This document shows positions 6,619 through 13,688 of a stretch of 16,993 nucleotides of DNA, piece after piece. Source of the stretch: Actinobacteria bacterium UBA4719 (GTDB lineage Bacteria; Actinomycetota; Actinomycetes; Actinomycetales; Dermatophilaceae); contig DHJN01000223.1 of assembly GCA_002404345.1 (NCBI GenBank), positions 1 through 16,993 of the forward strand. Direction: 5' to 3'. Both the position numbers and the translations under genes were made by a program. The stretch's first letter is position 1. Each line of letters begins with the position of its first letter. The notes beneath the pieces were generated by a model that was not told the DNA's origin, ran no database searches, and worked only from the letters and a program-made list of their open reading frames with translations.

Positions 6619-7416
6619 TCAGTCTCGAGTGGTCAGATGCAGGGCGAAGCCACGGATATGGGCCTCCAGTCGGTCGGCGGCCTGCTTGGCCTGACCGGCT
6701 TCGACAGCCGTGAAGATCGCGTGGTGGTCGGCTCGCAGGCCGTCACGGACGCCGGGCCAGCCCCGCTCACCGGTCTCTGGCATCGCGGAGAGGCTGGCGA
6801 GGATCGGCGTCCGCACCGACTCGCGGATTGCGCGGGTCACATCGGACATCAGGCGGTTGCCGCCAGCGTCGGCGAGCGCCACGTGGAAGTCCGTATCGCG
6901 CTGGTTGAACGTCTCCCGGTCGACCTCTGGCTCGTCCATGGCCAGGAGGGCTGCTCGCATGCGCGCAAGGTCCTGCGGTCGGGCGTTGCGGCAGGCCAGG
7001 ACCACGCTTGATCTCTCGAGCGACACCCGCGTCTCGACGACGTCCTCGAGCGGGAAGGACCCCAGGGCCACATGCAGCCGCAGGAGGCGAGCCAAGGCGT
7101 CCCGGGGGACCCGATCGATGGTCGTGCCGGAGTCGGGACCCTTGCCCACCTGTGACCGGACGGCCCCCTGCGCCTCAAGGATGCGCAGCGCCTCCCGCAC
7201 GGCTGGCCGGCTCACACCGAGCATCTGGGCAAGCTCTCGCTCGGGTGGCAGTCGCTGGCCCGCGCGCAGGGCGCCGCTGACGATCTGGGTCTCGATCCGA
7301 TCCAGCACCAGCTCGTAGGTCCGAACGCGCGACACCGGCTGCCACTCGTCGGTCCGGCTGCTGCGCACTGGATCAGGGGCAGCAGGGTCGGTCAGCCTCC
7401 TGGTCAGATCGGCCAT
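6619..7416 (-). CDS. lldR: GntR/FadR-family regulator (FCD domain), probable L-lactate-responsive repressor
   Basis: 265 aa. The N-terminal winged helix-turn-helix (about residues 32-90) contains TYELVLDRIETQIVSGAL, RLPPERELAQMLGVSRPAV and REALRILEAQGAV, the signature of the FadR subgroup. The C-terminal all-helical FCD ligand domain (about 115-255) has the metal-site motifs 'RDTDFHVALADAGGN', 'DHHAIFTAVEAG' and 'RLEAHI'. Such proteins bind short carboxylic acids; members beside lactate permease and lutABC genes (LldR/LutR) repress lactate use until L-lactate releases them. It is divergent from the permease, sharing a 162-bp region with a TGGT-N3-ACCA dyad. A GGGAG site 4 nt upstream supports the start at 7416. 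The ligand is inferred from gene context. Confidence 0.88.
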   Translation of the reverse strand: MADLTRRLTDPAAPDPVRSSRTDEWQPVSRVRTYELVLDRIETQIVSGALRAGQRLPPERELAQMLGVSRPAVREALRILEAQGAVRSQVGKGPDSGTTIDRVPRDALARLLRLHVALGSFPLEDVVETRVSLERSSVVLACRNARPQDLARMRAALLAMDEPEVDRETFNQRDTDFHVALADAGGNRLMSDVTRAIRESVRTPILASLSAMPETGERGWPGVRDGLRADHHAIFTAVEAGQAKQAADRLEAHIRGFALHLTTRD

Positions 7417-7509
7417 GTCACTCCCAAGGTCCGTGCCGCTTCAACTTCGGGGTCACGCCAACATCCAGGTCGCGTGAAACCTCCACACGAAGTCTGTCGC
7501 CGAAAACCC

Positions 7510-7538
7510 TCGACAGTTGTGAAATGTACCACTAAGGT
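7510..7538 (+). promoter_or_regulatory. Putative promoter of the lactate operon
   Basis: A -35 box TCGACA (7510-7515; 5 of 6 to TTGACA) is separated by 17 bp from TAAGGT (7533-7538), which fits the actinobacterial TAnnnT -10 pattern. It would start transcription at about 7545, just before the presumed operator and 30-40 nt upstream of the permease start. Confidence 0.45.
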
Positions 7539-7551
7539 CAACCCAAGGATT

Positions 7552-7562
7552 TGGTAAGACCA
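7552..7562. promoter_or_regulatory. Putative LldR operator, TGGT-N3-ACCA
   Basis: TGGTAAGACCA is a perfect 4+4 dyad with a 3-bp centre, the form recognised by FadR-subfamily GntR regulators (for example E. coli FadR, TGGTCNGACCA). It lies immediately downstream of the predicted promoter and just before the permease start, a position suited to repression by the divergent regulator. Confidence 0.55.
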
Positions 7563-7568
7563 CATGAT

Positions 7569-7573
7569 TGGAG
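7569..7573 (+). promoter_or_regulatory. Ribosome binding site that selects the permease start
   Basis: TGGAG at 7569-7573 is 5 nt before the ATG at 7579. The upstream in-frame ATG at 7564 has only AAGGA 13 nt away. The site therefore favours 7579. Confidence 0.6.
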
Positions 7574-7578
7574 TACCG

Positions 7579-9378
7579 ATGATCTTTGCATATCAGCCGG
7601 ATACCAGCGCGTTGGGCGGCAGCCTCCTAGCGACGGCGCTCGTGTCCATGCTCCCTCTGGCCACGGTGTTCGTGCTGTTGGGGCTGTTAAGGGTGAAGGC
7701 ACATCTCGCGGGGCTCGCCGGGCTCGCCGTCGCGATGGTGGTTGCTGTCGCAGCGTTCGGTATGCCGGTCGGTGACGCGTTGCTGTCGGCCTCCGAGGGG
7801 GCCGTGTTCGGCCTGCTGCCGATCATGTGGATCGTCCTGACGGCCATCTGGCTGTACCAGATCACGGTGCTGAGCGGGCGGTTCGAGGATCTGCGCACGG
7901 CGTTCAATCTCATCTCCGACGACCCGCGGATCCAGGCCATCATCGTCGCCTTCTGCTTCGGGGGGCTGCTCGAGGCGCTGGCCGGGTTCGGCGCACCGGT
8001 GGCCATCACCGGCGTGATGCTGGTAGCGCTGGGCTTCCCCGCGATACGGGCGGCCACGGTCGTCCTGCTCGCCAACACCGCTCCGGTGGCGTTCGGTGCC
8101 ATTGCGATTCCGATCCTCACCGCAGGCACGCTCACAGGGATCGACTACAACGAGATCGGTGCCATCGTCGGCCGGCAGACTCCGCTGCTGGCGTCGCTCG
8201 TCCCGCTGCTCCTGGTCTTCCTCGTCGACGGCCGCCGAGGGATTCGCCAGATCTGGCCCGCGGCCCTGGTCACCGGCGCGGCCTTTGGAGTCGCTCAGTT
8301 CGTCAGCAGCAACTTCCTGTCTGTCGAGCTGACCGACATCATCGCCTCACTGGTGGCCCTCGCCGCCCTGGTGGCCTTCTTGCGGATCTGGGCGCCGACC
8401 GGTAGCCAGGATGCGCGAGCGGACCTGATCGCACTGGCCACCGCGGGCCCGGAGCCGAGCGGCGGTATACCGCCGCTCGGCGGGAAGGTTGCCACAGCCA
8501 CCACGAACAGCGCGACCACCACCAACGGCCAGACCAGCGGGACCCGCCAGACCATGGCCACCGCCACGTTGCCCGCACCCACGTCCCTGCCGGTAACCAC
8601 CTTGAGCCCGGCGCGCAGGGCGATGGCTTTTCTGCCCTACATCCTGGTGATTGTCGTCTTCTCCGTCGCCAAGCTGGCGGCCCCGGTCAAGCAGTTCCTG
8701 GTCGGCACGGGTGTGAAGGGAGACATCGGCACCGACATCAAGATTCACTGGCCCGGCATCGACGGTGCGGTCCTCAACCTGGCCGGCAAGCCGGCGGCCG
8801 CGACGGTCTACACCCTGTCCTGGCTGTCCTCTCCGGGCACTTTGCTGTTGTTCAGCGGTGTCATCATCGCGCTGATCTACAAGGTCCGTCCTGTTGACGC
8901 GACCAAGGAGTTCGGCGCTACCGTCTACAAGATGCGCTTCGCCATCCTCACCGTCGCAAGTGTCCTGGCCCTGGCCTTTGTGATGAACTTGTCGGGTCAG
9001 ACGATCACCATCGGCCAGTGGCTCGCGGCGGGCACCGGCGGACTCTTCGCCTTCCTCTCACCGATCCTCGGCTGGCTCGGCACAGCGGTCACCGGTTCGG
9101 ACACCAGCTCGAATGCCTTGTTCGCCACCCTGCAGCAGTCGGCGGCCACAAAGGCCGGGATCGACCCCACGCTTCTGGTCGCGGCCAACACCTCTGGAGG
9201 TGTCCTCGGAAAGATGATCAGTCCGCAGAACCTGACGATCGCCGCCACGGCCGTCGGCCTGGCCGGCAAGGAGTCGGACATCTTCCGCGCGGTGGCCAAG
9301 TGGAGCTTCGGTCTGCTGCTGGGCCTGTGTCTTCTGGTCTACCTGCAGTCGACGGTGTTGTCGTGGATGCTGCCCTGA
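7579..9378 (+). CDS. lldP: L-lactate permease (LctP/LldP family)
   Basis: 599 aa from ATG 7579 (604 from the alternative ATG at 7564). An integral membrane protein with about a dozen or more hydrophobic segments. Family signatures include MIFAYQPDTSALGGSLLATA at the N-terminus, FGLLPIMWIVLTAIWLYQ, FCFGGLLEALAGFGAPVAIT, VLLANTAPVAFGAIAIPI, and near the C-terminus GWLGTAVTGSDTSSNALF and AANTSGGVLGKMISPQ. It imports L-lactate (also glycolate/D-lactate in relatives) with protons. A hydrophilic Ala/Thr/Pro-rich segment at about residues 285-345 (8430-8615) makes it somewhat longer than the usual ~550 aa and holds a perfect 28-bp palindrome in its DNA. Its TGA stop overlaps the next ATG (TGATG), so translation is coupled to lutA. 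Confidence 0.95.
   Translation: MIFAYQPDTSALGGSLLATALVSMLPLATVFVLLGLLRVKAHLAGLAGLAVAMVVAVAAFGMPVGDALLSASEGAVFGLLPIMWIVLTAIWLYQITVLSGRFEDLRTAFNLISDDPRIQAIIVAFCFGGLLEALAGFGAPVAITGVMLVALGFPAIRAATVVLLANTAPVAFGAIAIPILTAGTLTGIDYNEIGAIVGRQTPLLASLVPLLLVFLVDGRRGIRQIWPAALVTGAAFGVAQFVSSNFLSVELTDIIASLVALAALVAFLRIWAPTGSQDARADLIALATAGPEPSGGIPPLGGKVATATTNSATTTNGQTSGTRQTMATATLPAPTSLPVTTLSPARRAMAFLPYILVIVVFSVAKLAAPVKQFLVGTGVKGDIGTDIKIHWPGIDGAVLNLAGKPAAATVYTLSWLSSPGTLLLFSGVIIALIYKVRPVDATKEFGATVYKMRFAILTVASVLALAFVMNLSGQTITIGQWLAAGTGGLFAFLSPILGWLGTAVTGSDTSSNALFATLQQSAATKAGIDPTLLVAANTSGGVLGKMISPQNLTIAATAVGLAGKESDIFRAVAKWSFGLLLGLCLLVYLQSTVLSWMLP
8454..8481. repeat. Perfect 28-bp palindrome inside the permease gene
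   Basis: GCCGAGCGGCGGTA at 8454-8467 is followed directly by its exact reverse complement at 8468-8481. It lies in the hydrophilic linker of the permease and is read in frame as PSGGIPPLGG within EPSGGIPPLGGK. It could form a long cruciform or mRNA hairpin. No second copy is seen in this window. It may be a small palindromic insertion tolerated in a loop. Confidence 0.85.
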
Positions 9379-10115
9379 TGAAGGTGGCCCTGTTCGTGAC
9401 GTGTCTGAACGACACTGCGTTCCCCGGAACCGGTCAGGCGGTCGTTCGACTGCTGCGCCGGCTCGGGGTGGACGTCGACTTCCCGAGCGCCCAGACCTGC
9501 TGCGGCCAGATGCACGTCAACTCCGGGTACGTCCCCGAGGCGATCCCGGTCGTCCGAACGTTCGTCGACGCCTTCAAAGGCTATGACGCCGTGGTCACCC
9601 CGTCGGGCTCCTGTGCGGCGTCGGTACGCCACCAGCACAAGATCGTGGCGCAACGTTCGGGCGACCCCGCACTGGTGCGTGGAGTCGAGGCGCTCTCACC
9701 ACGCGTCTACGAGCTCAGCGAGTTTCTGGTCGACGTGCTCGGCGTCGTGAACGTGGGTGCCTACTTCCCGCATCGAGTCACCCTGCACCCCACCTGCCAC
9801 TCAAGTCGGCTGCTGGGAGTGGGGGACCGACCCGAACGGCTCCTTCGTGCGGTGCGCGGGATCACCTTGGTTGAGCTGCCGCAGGCAGAAGAGTGCTGCG
9901 GGTTCGGTGGCACGTTCGCGTTGAAGAACTCCGACGTGTCGGTGGCGATGGGCTCGGACAAGGCCCGTCACGTTCGCGAGAGCGGTGCCGAGGTGCTCGT
10001 CGCGGGAGACAACTCCTGTCTCATGCACATCGGCGGCCTGCTGACCCGCGAACGGGCGGGGATCCGCGTCATGCACCTTGCCGAGGTCCTTGCCGCTACG
10101 GAGGCGGTCGAATGA
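9378..10115 (+). CDS. lutA: L-lactate oxidation complex, iron-sulfur subunit LutA (LldE)
   Basis: 245 aa, cytoplasmic. It carries the two CCG-domain motifs of the family, C41-C42-G in 'AQTCCGQMH' and C173-C174-G in 'EECCGFGGTFAL', plus C9, C79 in 'SGSCAASV' and C140 in 'HPTCHSSRLLG', which with the CCG motifs bind Fe-S clusters. LutA works with LutB and LutC to oxidise L-lactate to pyruvate, replacing a flavin lactate dehydrogenase. Length matches the family (about 240 aa). The start overlaps the permease stop by one base and its TGA overlaps the lutB start (ATGA), so the operon is translationally coupled. Confidence 0.93.
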   Translation: MKVALFVTCLNDTAFPGTGQAVVRLLRRLGVDVDFPSAQTCCGQMHVNSGYVPEAIPVVRTFVDAFKGYDAVVTPSGSCAASVRHQHKIVAQRSGDPALVRGVEALSPRVYELSEFLVDVLGVVNVGAYFPHRVTLHPTCHSSRLLGVGDRPERLLRAVRGITLVELPQAEECCGFGGTFALKNSDVSVAMGSDKARHVRESGAEVLVAGDNSCLMHIGGLLTRERAGIRVMHLAEVLAATEAVE

Positions 10116-11662
10116 ACAAGCCGGCAACGAGCAACACTGCAACCTTCCTGGGTATGCCGCCCTTCCCGGTCGCGGCCCGGGAGGCACTGGCGAACAGCCA
10201 GCTGCGCCGCAACCTGCGCCACGCGACGCACACCATCCGCTCGAAACGCGCGCGCGTCGTCGAAGAGCTCGACGACTGGGAGCAGCTGCGGCTGGCCGGC
10301 GCTGCCATCAAGGACGACGTGCTGGGCAATCTGGGTGGCTACCTCGAGCAGCTGGAGGAGTCGCTGACCCGAGCCGGAGCCACCGTGCACTGGGCCCGGG
10401 ACGCCGCGGAGGCCAACCAGGTCGTCATCGACATCGCTCGCAGCCACAAGGTTGATGAGGTGGTCAAGGTCAAGTCGATGGTGACCGGCGAGATCGAGCT
10501 GAACGCGGCGCTCGAAGCGGCTGGGATCTCCGCCTGGGAGACCGACCTGGCCGAGCTGATAGTTCAGCTCGGCAACGACCTGCCCAGCCACATCCTGGTG
10601 CCGGCAATCCACCGAAACCGCTCCGAGGTGCGAGACATCTTCCTCCGCGAGATGGGCAAGGTCGGCAGGCCGGCCGAGGCCGACCTGACCGACGAGCCGG
10701 CGCAGCTGGCCGGGGCGGCCCGTCGGCACCTTCGGGAGAAGTTCCTGCGGGCCAAGGTCGCCGTGTCCGGCGCCAACTTCGCGGTCGCGGACACCGGCAC
10801 CCTGGTCGTCGTGGAGAGCGAGGGCAACGGGCGGATGTGCCTCACACTGCCCGAGGTCCTCATCTCCGTGGTGGGGATCGAGAAGGTCGTGCCGACCTGG
10901 ACCGACCTCGAGGTCTTCCTCCAGCTGCTGCCACGCTCGTCGACCGGCGAGCGGATGAACCCCTATACCTCGACCTGGACCGGGGTCACGCCAGGCGACG
11001 GACCACAGGAGGTGCACGTCGTCCTGCTCGACAACGGTCGCACCAAAGTGCTGGCCGACGAGGTTGGCCGCCAGGCGCTTCGCTGCATCCGGTGCTCAGC
11101 CTGCCTCAACGTCTGTCCGGTCTATGAGCGGGTCGGTGGGCACGCATACGGCTCGATCTATCCCGGCCCGATCGGAGCGATCCTGACGCCGATGCTGCGT
11201 GGCGTCGGCACGGACGAGGCGACCGACGCACTGCCCTTCGCGTCCAGCCTGTGCGGTGCCTGCTACGAGGTGTGCCCGGTGCTCATCGACATCCCCGAGG
11301 TGCTGGTCCACCTGCGAGGCAAGGTCGTGGACTCCCATCGAGGAGGAGTCCCAGGAGCGTTGCAGGCCGCGATGACCGGAGCATCGTGGACGCTGCGGCG
11401 CAGCAGCCGGCTCGCGCTGGCGCAGAGGTTCGCCGGGCTTTCGGGCCGGGTGCTCGGTCGGCGCGGCCTGATCGGTCGGATGCCCCCGCCGCTGAGTCGC
11501 TGGACCGATGCCAGAGACGCCCCCGCACCGTCGCGCGAGTCATTTCGTGCCTGGTGGGCGCGCACCGACGGCGGGCGCTCCGGTGCCGGGTCCACTGCTG
11601 CCGGGTCCACTGCTGCCGGGTCACCTTCGGATACCACTGACGAAGGAGGGGAGCCCCGATGA
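10112..11662 (+). CDS. lutB: L-lactate oxidation complex, iron-sulfur subunit LutB (LldF)
   Basis: 516 aa. The N-terminal LUD domain (about residues 70-305) includes 'VVKVKSMVTGEIELNAALE', 'GISAWETDLAELIVQL' and 'ANFAVADTGTLVVVESEGNGRM'. Then follow two ferredoxin-like cluster motifs: C325-x2-C328-x2-C331-x3-C335 in 'RCIRCSACLNVCPVYE' and C381-x2-C384-x3-C388 in 'CGACYEVCPV'. It passes electrons from lactate oxidation together with LutA and LutC. The C-terminus carries a low-complexity tail (GSTAAGSTAAGS) produced by a 15-bp tandem repeat, beyond the conserved 'SFRAWWA' end. The ATGA overlaps at both ends indicate coupling to lutA and lutC. The start at 10112 has GGAGG at 10100-10104. Confidence 0.95.
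   Translation: MNKPATSNTATFLGMPPFPVAAREALANSQLRRNLRHATHTIRSKRARVVEELDDWEQLRLAGAAIKDDVLGNLGGYLEQLEESLTRAGATVHWARDAAEANQVVIDIARSHKVDEVVKVKSMVTGEIELNAALEAAGISAWETDLAELIVQLGNDLPSHILVPAIHRNRSEVRDIFLREMGKVGRPAEADLTDEPAQLAGAARRHLREKFLRAKVAVSGANFAVADTGTLVVVESEGNGRMCLTLPEVLISVVGIEKVVPTWTDLEVFLQLLPRSSTGERMNPYTSTWTGVTPGDGPQEVHVVLLDNGRTKVLADEVGRQALRCIRCSACLNVCPVYERVGGHAYGSIYPGPIGAILTPMLRGVGTDEATDALPFASSLCGACYEVCPVLIDIPEVLVHLRGKVVDSHRGGVPGALQAAMTGASWTLRRSSRLALAQRFAGLSGRVLGRRGLIGRMPPPLSRWTDARDAPAPSRESFRAWWARTDGGRSGAGSTAAGSTAAGSPSDTTDEGGEPR
11584..11622 (+). repeat. 15-bp tandem repeat in the 3' end of lutB
   Basis: The unit TGCCGGGTCCACTGC occurs exactly at 11584-11598 and 11599-11613, with 9 further bases of a third copy. 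It encodes the GSTAA repeat of the LutB tail. A unit length divisible by three lets copy number change without breaking the frame. Confidence 0.85.
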
Positions 11663-12315
11663 AGGCCCGCGAGGAGATTCTGCGCCGGGTACGCTCCGCG
11701 CTTGTCGCAGACCGGCAGGGTCGGTCGAGCGACGCGGGCGGCGACCAGGGGAAAAAAGATCAGGGAACAAGCCGGGGCTATGCCCACACCCGTGATCTGC
11801 CTGACCGGCTCGCCCTATTCGTGGAGCGCGTCGAGGACTACCAGGCCAGCGTGATCCGCACCCGCCCCGACGACGTCGCGGCGGCCGTCGCCAAGAGTCT
11901 CGTCGGTGCGCGCAGAGTGGTCGTCCCACGCGGTTTCAACCCGTCGTGGGTTCCGCAGGGACTCGACATCGTCCTGGACGAACCGGCGTTGCGCGCCGAC
12001 GAGCTCGACGCGGTCGAAGCCGTGGTCACCAGCGCGGTGGTTGGCATCGCGGTGACCGGCACGATCGTGCTTGACCACACCGCAGGTCAGGGCCGGCGGG
12101 CGCTGACCCTGGTGCCGGACGTGCATGTGTGCGTCGTCACCGCGGACCAGGTCGTCGGCGACGTCCCGGAGGCCGTCGCCAGGCTGAGCTCATCGGTAAA
12201 CGCCGGGCAGCCCCTCACCTGGATCAGCGGTCCCAGTGCGACCAGCGATATCGAGCTCGATCGGGTCGAAGGCGTGCACGGCCCGCGGACCCTGCGCGTC
12301 GTGCTGGTCGGGTAA
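11659..12315 (+). CDS. lutC: L-lactate oxidation complex, LUD-domain subunit LutC (LldG)
   Basis: 218 aa. It begins MKAREEILRRVRSAL, typical of LutC, then a variable charged stretch (about 20-45). The LUD domain follows: 'ARRVVVPRGFNPSWVP', 'DAVEAVVTSAVVGIAVTGTIVLD', 'RRALTLVPDVHVCVV', 'GPSATSDIELDRVEGVHGPRTLRVVLV', the last being the strongly conserved C-terminal motif of the family. It is the third component of lactate oxidation with LutA and LutB. The start overlaps the lutB stop (ATGA) and an AAGGAGGGG ribosome binding site lies in the lutB end. It is the last gene of the lactate operon. Confidence 0.95.
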   Translation: MKAREEILRRVRSALVADRQGRSSDAGGDQGKKDQGTSRGYAHTRDLPDRLALFVERVEDYQASVIRTRPDDVAAAVAKSLVGARRVVVPRGFNPSWVPQGLDIVLDEPALRADELDAVEAVVTSAVVGIAVTGTIVLDHTAGQGRRALTLVPDVHVCVVTADQVVGDVPEAVARLSSSVNAGQPLTWISGPSATSDIELDRVEGVHGPRTLRVVLVG

Positions 12316-12377
12316 ACCCCAGGGTGCTCGCGGCGCATCACCGGGCGTCCGATCGAAGTCAGGCTCTCGGCTTTCGT

Positions 12378-12392
12378 ACCCCGCAAAGGGGT
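12378..12392 (+). promoter_or_regulatory. Small hairpin between lutC and egtA
   Basis: ACCCC-GCAAA-GGGGT forms a 5-bp stem. It lies between the two operons and touches the -35 box proposed for egtA. There is no T-run, so it is not a convincing intrinsic terminator and may be incidental or regulatory. Confidence 0.3.
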
Positions 12393-12419
12393 TGTGATTG
12401 TCGGTAGGACCGGTATGTT
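12392..12419 (+). promoter_or_regulatory. Putative promoter of the egt operon, possibly leaderless
   Basis: TTGTGA (12392-12397), 16-bp spacer, TATGTT (12414-12419). Transcription would start about 7-10 nt after the -10 box, at or within a few bases of the egtA ATG at 12429. That ATG has no good ribosome binding site, which fits a leaderless mRNA, common in actinobacteria. Confidence 0.5.
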
Positions 12420-12428
12420 CTTCGGGTC

Positions 12429-13688
12429 ATGGGTACTCCAACCGGTGTGACTGTCTCACCCCTGCCGGACCCGCCTTCGACCGCGCTGCGCGACCGCGAG
12501 CAGGCCGAGGGCTATGTGGCCATGGTCTGTTTCAAGCATGGACCTCCTCGGCTGCACGGGCTTGAGCTCGAGTGGACCGTCCACCACCGCGCCGATCCCA
12601 GCCGCCCTCTGGACGCAAGCCAGCTGAGTCGTGCTCTTGGACCGTACTCACCGCAAACGATCAATCCCCACAATGCCCAGCTTCATCTGCCCGCAGGCTG
12701 CCTGGTCACGGTAGAGCCCGGCGGTCAGGTCGAGATCTCGACGCCACCGTCCGACTCTGCCGCCGACCTGGTCTCAGTTGCCACCGCTGACGCAGCGACC
12801 CTCGCGGATCTCCTCGACAAGAGCGGCCTCGTGCTCGGCCGCCACGGCGCCGACCCGCACCGTCCCCCGACCCGGTTGTTGCAGGTCCCTCGATACGAAG
12901 CCATGCAGGCCGCGTTCGACCTCATCGGTCCGCAGGGTGCGCAGATGATGTGCAGCACCGCGTCGATCCAGGTCTGTCTCGATGCCGGCGAAGCCGACCA
13001 GGTCATCACGCGGTGGCGGGCAGCCCACGCTGTGGGCCCGGCGCTGGTGGCGCTGTTCGCCAACTCACCCGACCTGGACGGACGTCATACCGGTTGGGCC
13101 TCCTCACGTCTGAGGGCGACCCTGGGCACCTGTCCACCGTTCACCCTGCCGCCCGAGCCCACCGATGACCCGGCCCACCAGTGGGCGCGGATGGCGATGG
13201 ATGCCCCCGTGATCTGTGTCCGCGGCGACGGGCCTTCCTGGGCCGCACCGCCAGGACTGACCTTCTCCGCCTGGATCGCCGAGCCCGCCGCGGTCGGTCG
13301 GTACCCGACACTCGACGACCTCGACTACCACCTGAGCACGCTCTTTCCGCCGGTGCGTCCCAAGGGTTACCTCGAGATCCGCTACCTCGACATGCAGGCC
13401 GGTGCCCAGTGGGTCACGCCCTTTGCCCTCCTGGCTGCCTTGATGGCGCGACCATCCACCATCGAGGCAGTGCTGGGTCTGACCGAAGCCTCAGCGGGCC
13501 GGTGGTTCGAGGCCGCTCGCCACGGCCTCTCCGACCCGGTGCTGCGAGAGGCCGCGGGCAAGGTCGTCCAGCTCGGCGCCGACTCCCTGGACCAGCTGGA
13601 CCTCACCGCAGCCCAGCAGGCGCGGGTGCTCCACGACCTCGAGCTCCGCGTCGAGACGATTGCGACGAGCCAGAGGCGATCGGCATGA
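12429..13688 (+). CDS. egtA: Glutamate-cysteine ligase EgtA (ergothioneine biosynthesis)
   Basis: 419 aa, of the GCS2-like family. The ATP/Mg site motif 'HGLELEWTVHH' has E46 and E48, followed by 'YSPQTINPHNAQLHLPAGCLVTVEPGGQVEISTPP', the classic substrate-binding region (EPGGQxExST). Later motifs are 'MMCSTASIQVCLDAG', 'FANSPDLDGRHTGWASSRLRATL' and 'YLEIRYLDMQ'. It makes gamma-glutamylcysteine, the sulfur donor for EgtB, in the cytoplasm. The start at 12429 has only a poor ribosome binding site, but a promoter directly upstream suggests leaderless translation. The next in-frame ATG (Met32) is too far into conserved sequence. It overlaps egtB by 4 bp (ATGA). Confidence 0.93.
   Translation: MGTPTGVTVSPLPDPPSTALRDREQAEGYVAMVCFKHGPPRLHGLELEWTVHHRADPSRPLDASQLSRALGPYSPQTINPHNAQLHLPAGCLVTVEPGGQVEISTPPSDSAADLVSVATADAATLADLLDKSGLVLGRHGADPHRPPTRLLQVPRYEAMQAAFDLIGPQGAQMMCSTASIQVCLDAGEADQVITRWRAAHAVGPALVALFANSPDLDGRHTGWASSRLRATLGTCPPFTLPPEPTDDPAHQWARMAMDAPVICVRGDGPSWAAPPGLTFSAWIAEPAAVGRYPTLDDLDYHLSTLFPPVRPKGYLEIRYLDMQAGAQWVTPFALLAALMARPSTIEAVLGLTEASAGRWFEAARHGLSDPVLREAAGKVVQLGADSLDQLDLTAAQQARVLHDLELRVETIATSQRRSA

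Noticed and set aside
8295..8600. Minus-strand frame with a hydrophobic stretch opposite the permease linker
   Set aside because: It mirrors permease coding sequence. The apparent membrane segment comes from reading Ala/Thr codons in reverse, and the palindrome makes both strands look alike.
9968..11017. 349-codon minus-strand frame opposite lutB
   Set aside because: It is antisense to a well-defined lutB with no motifs or ribosome binding site.
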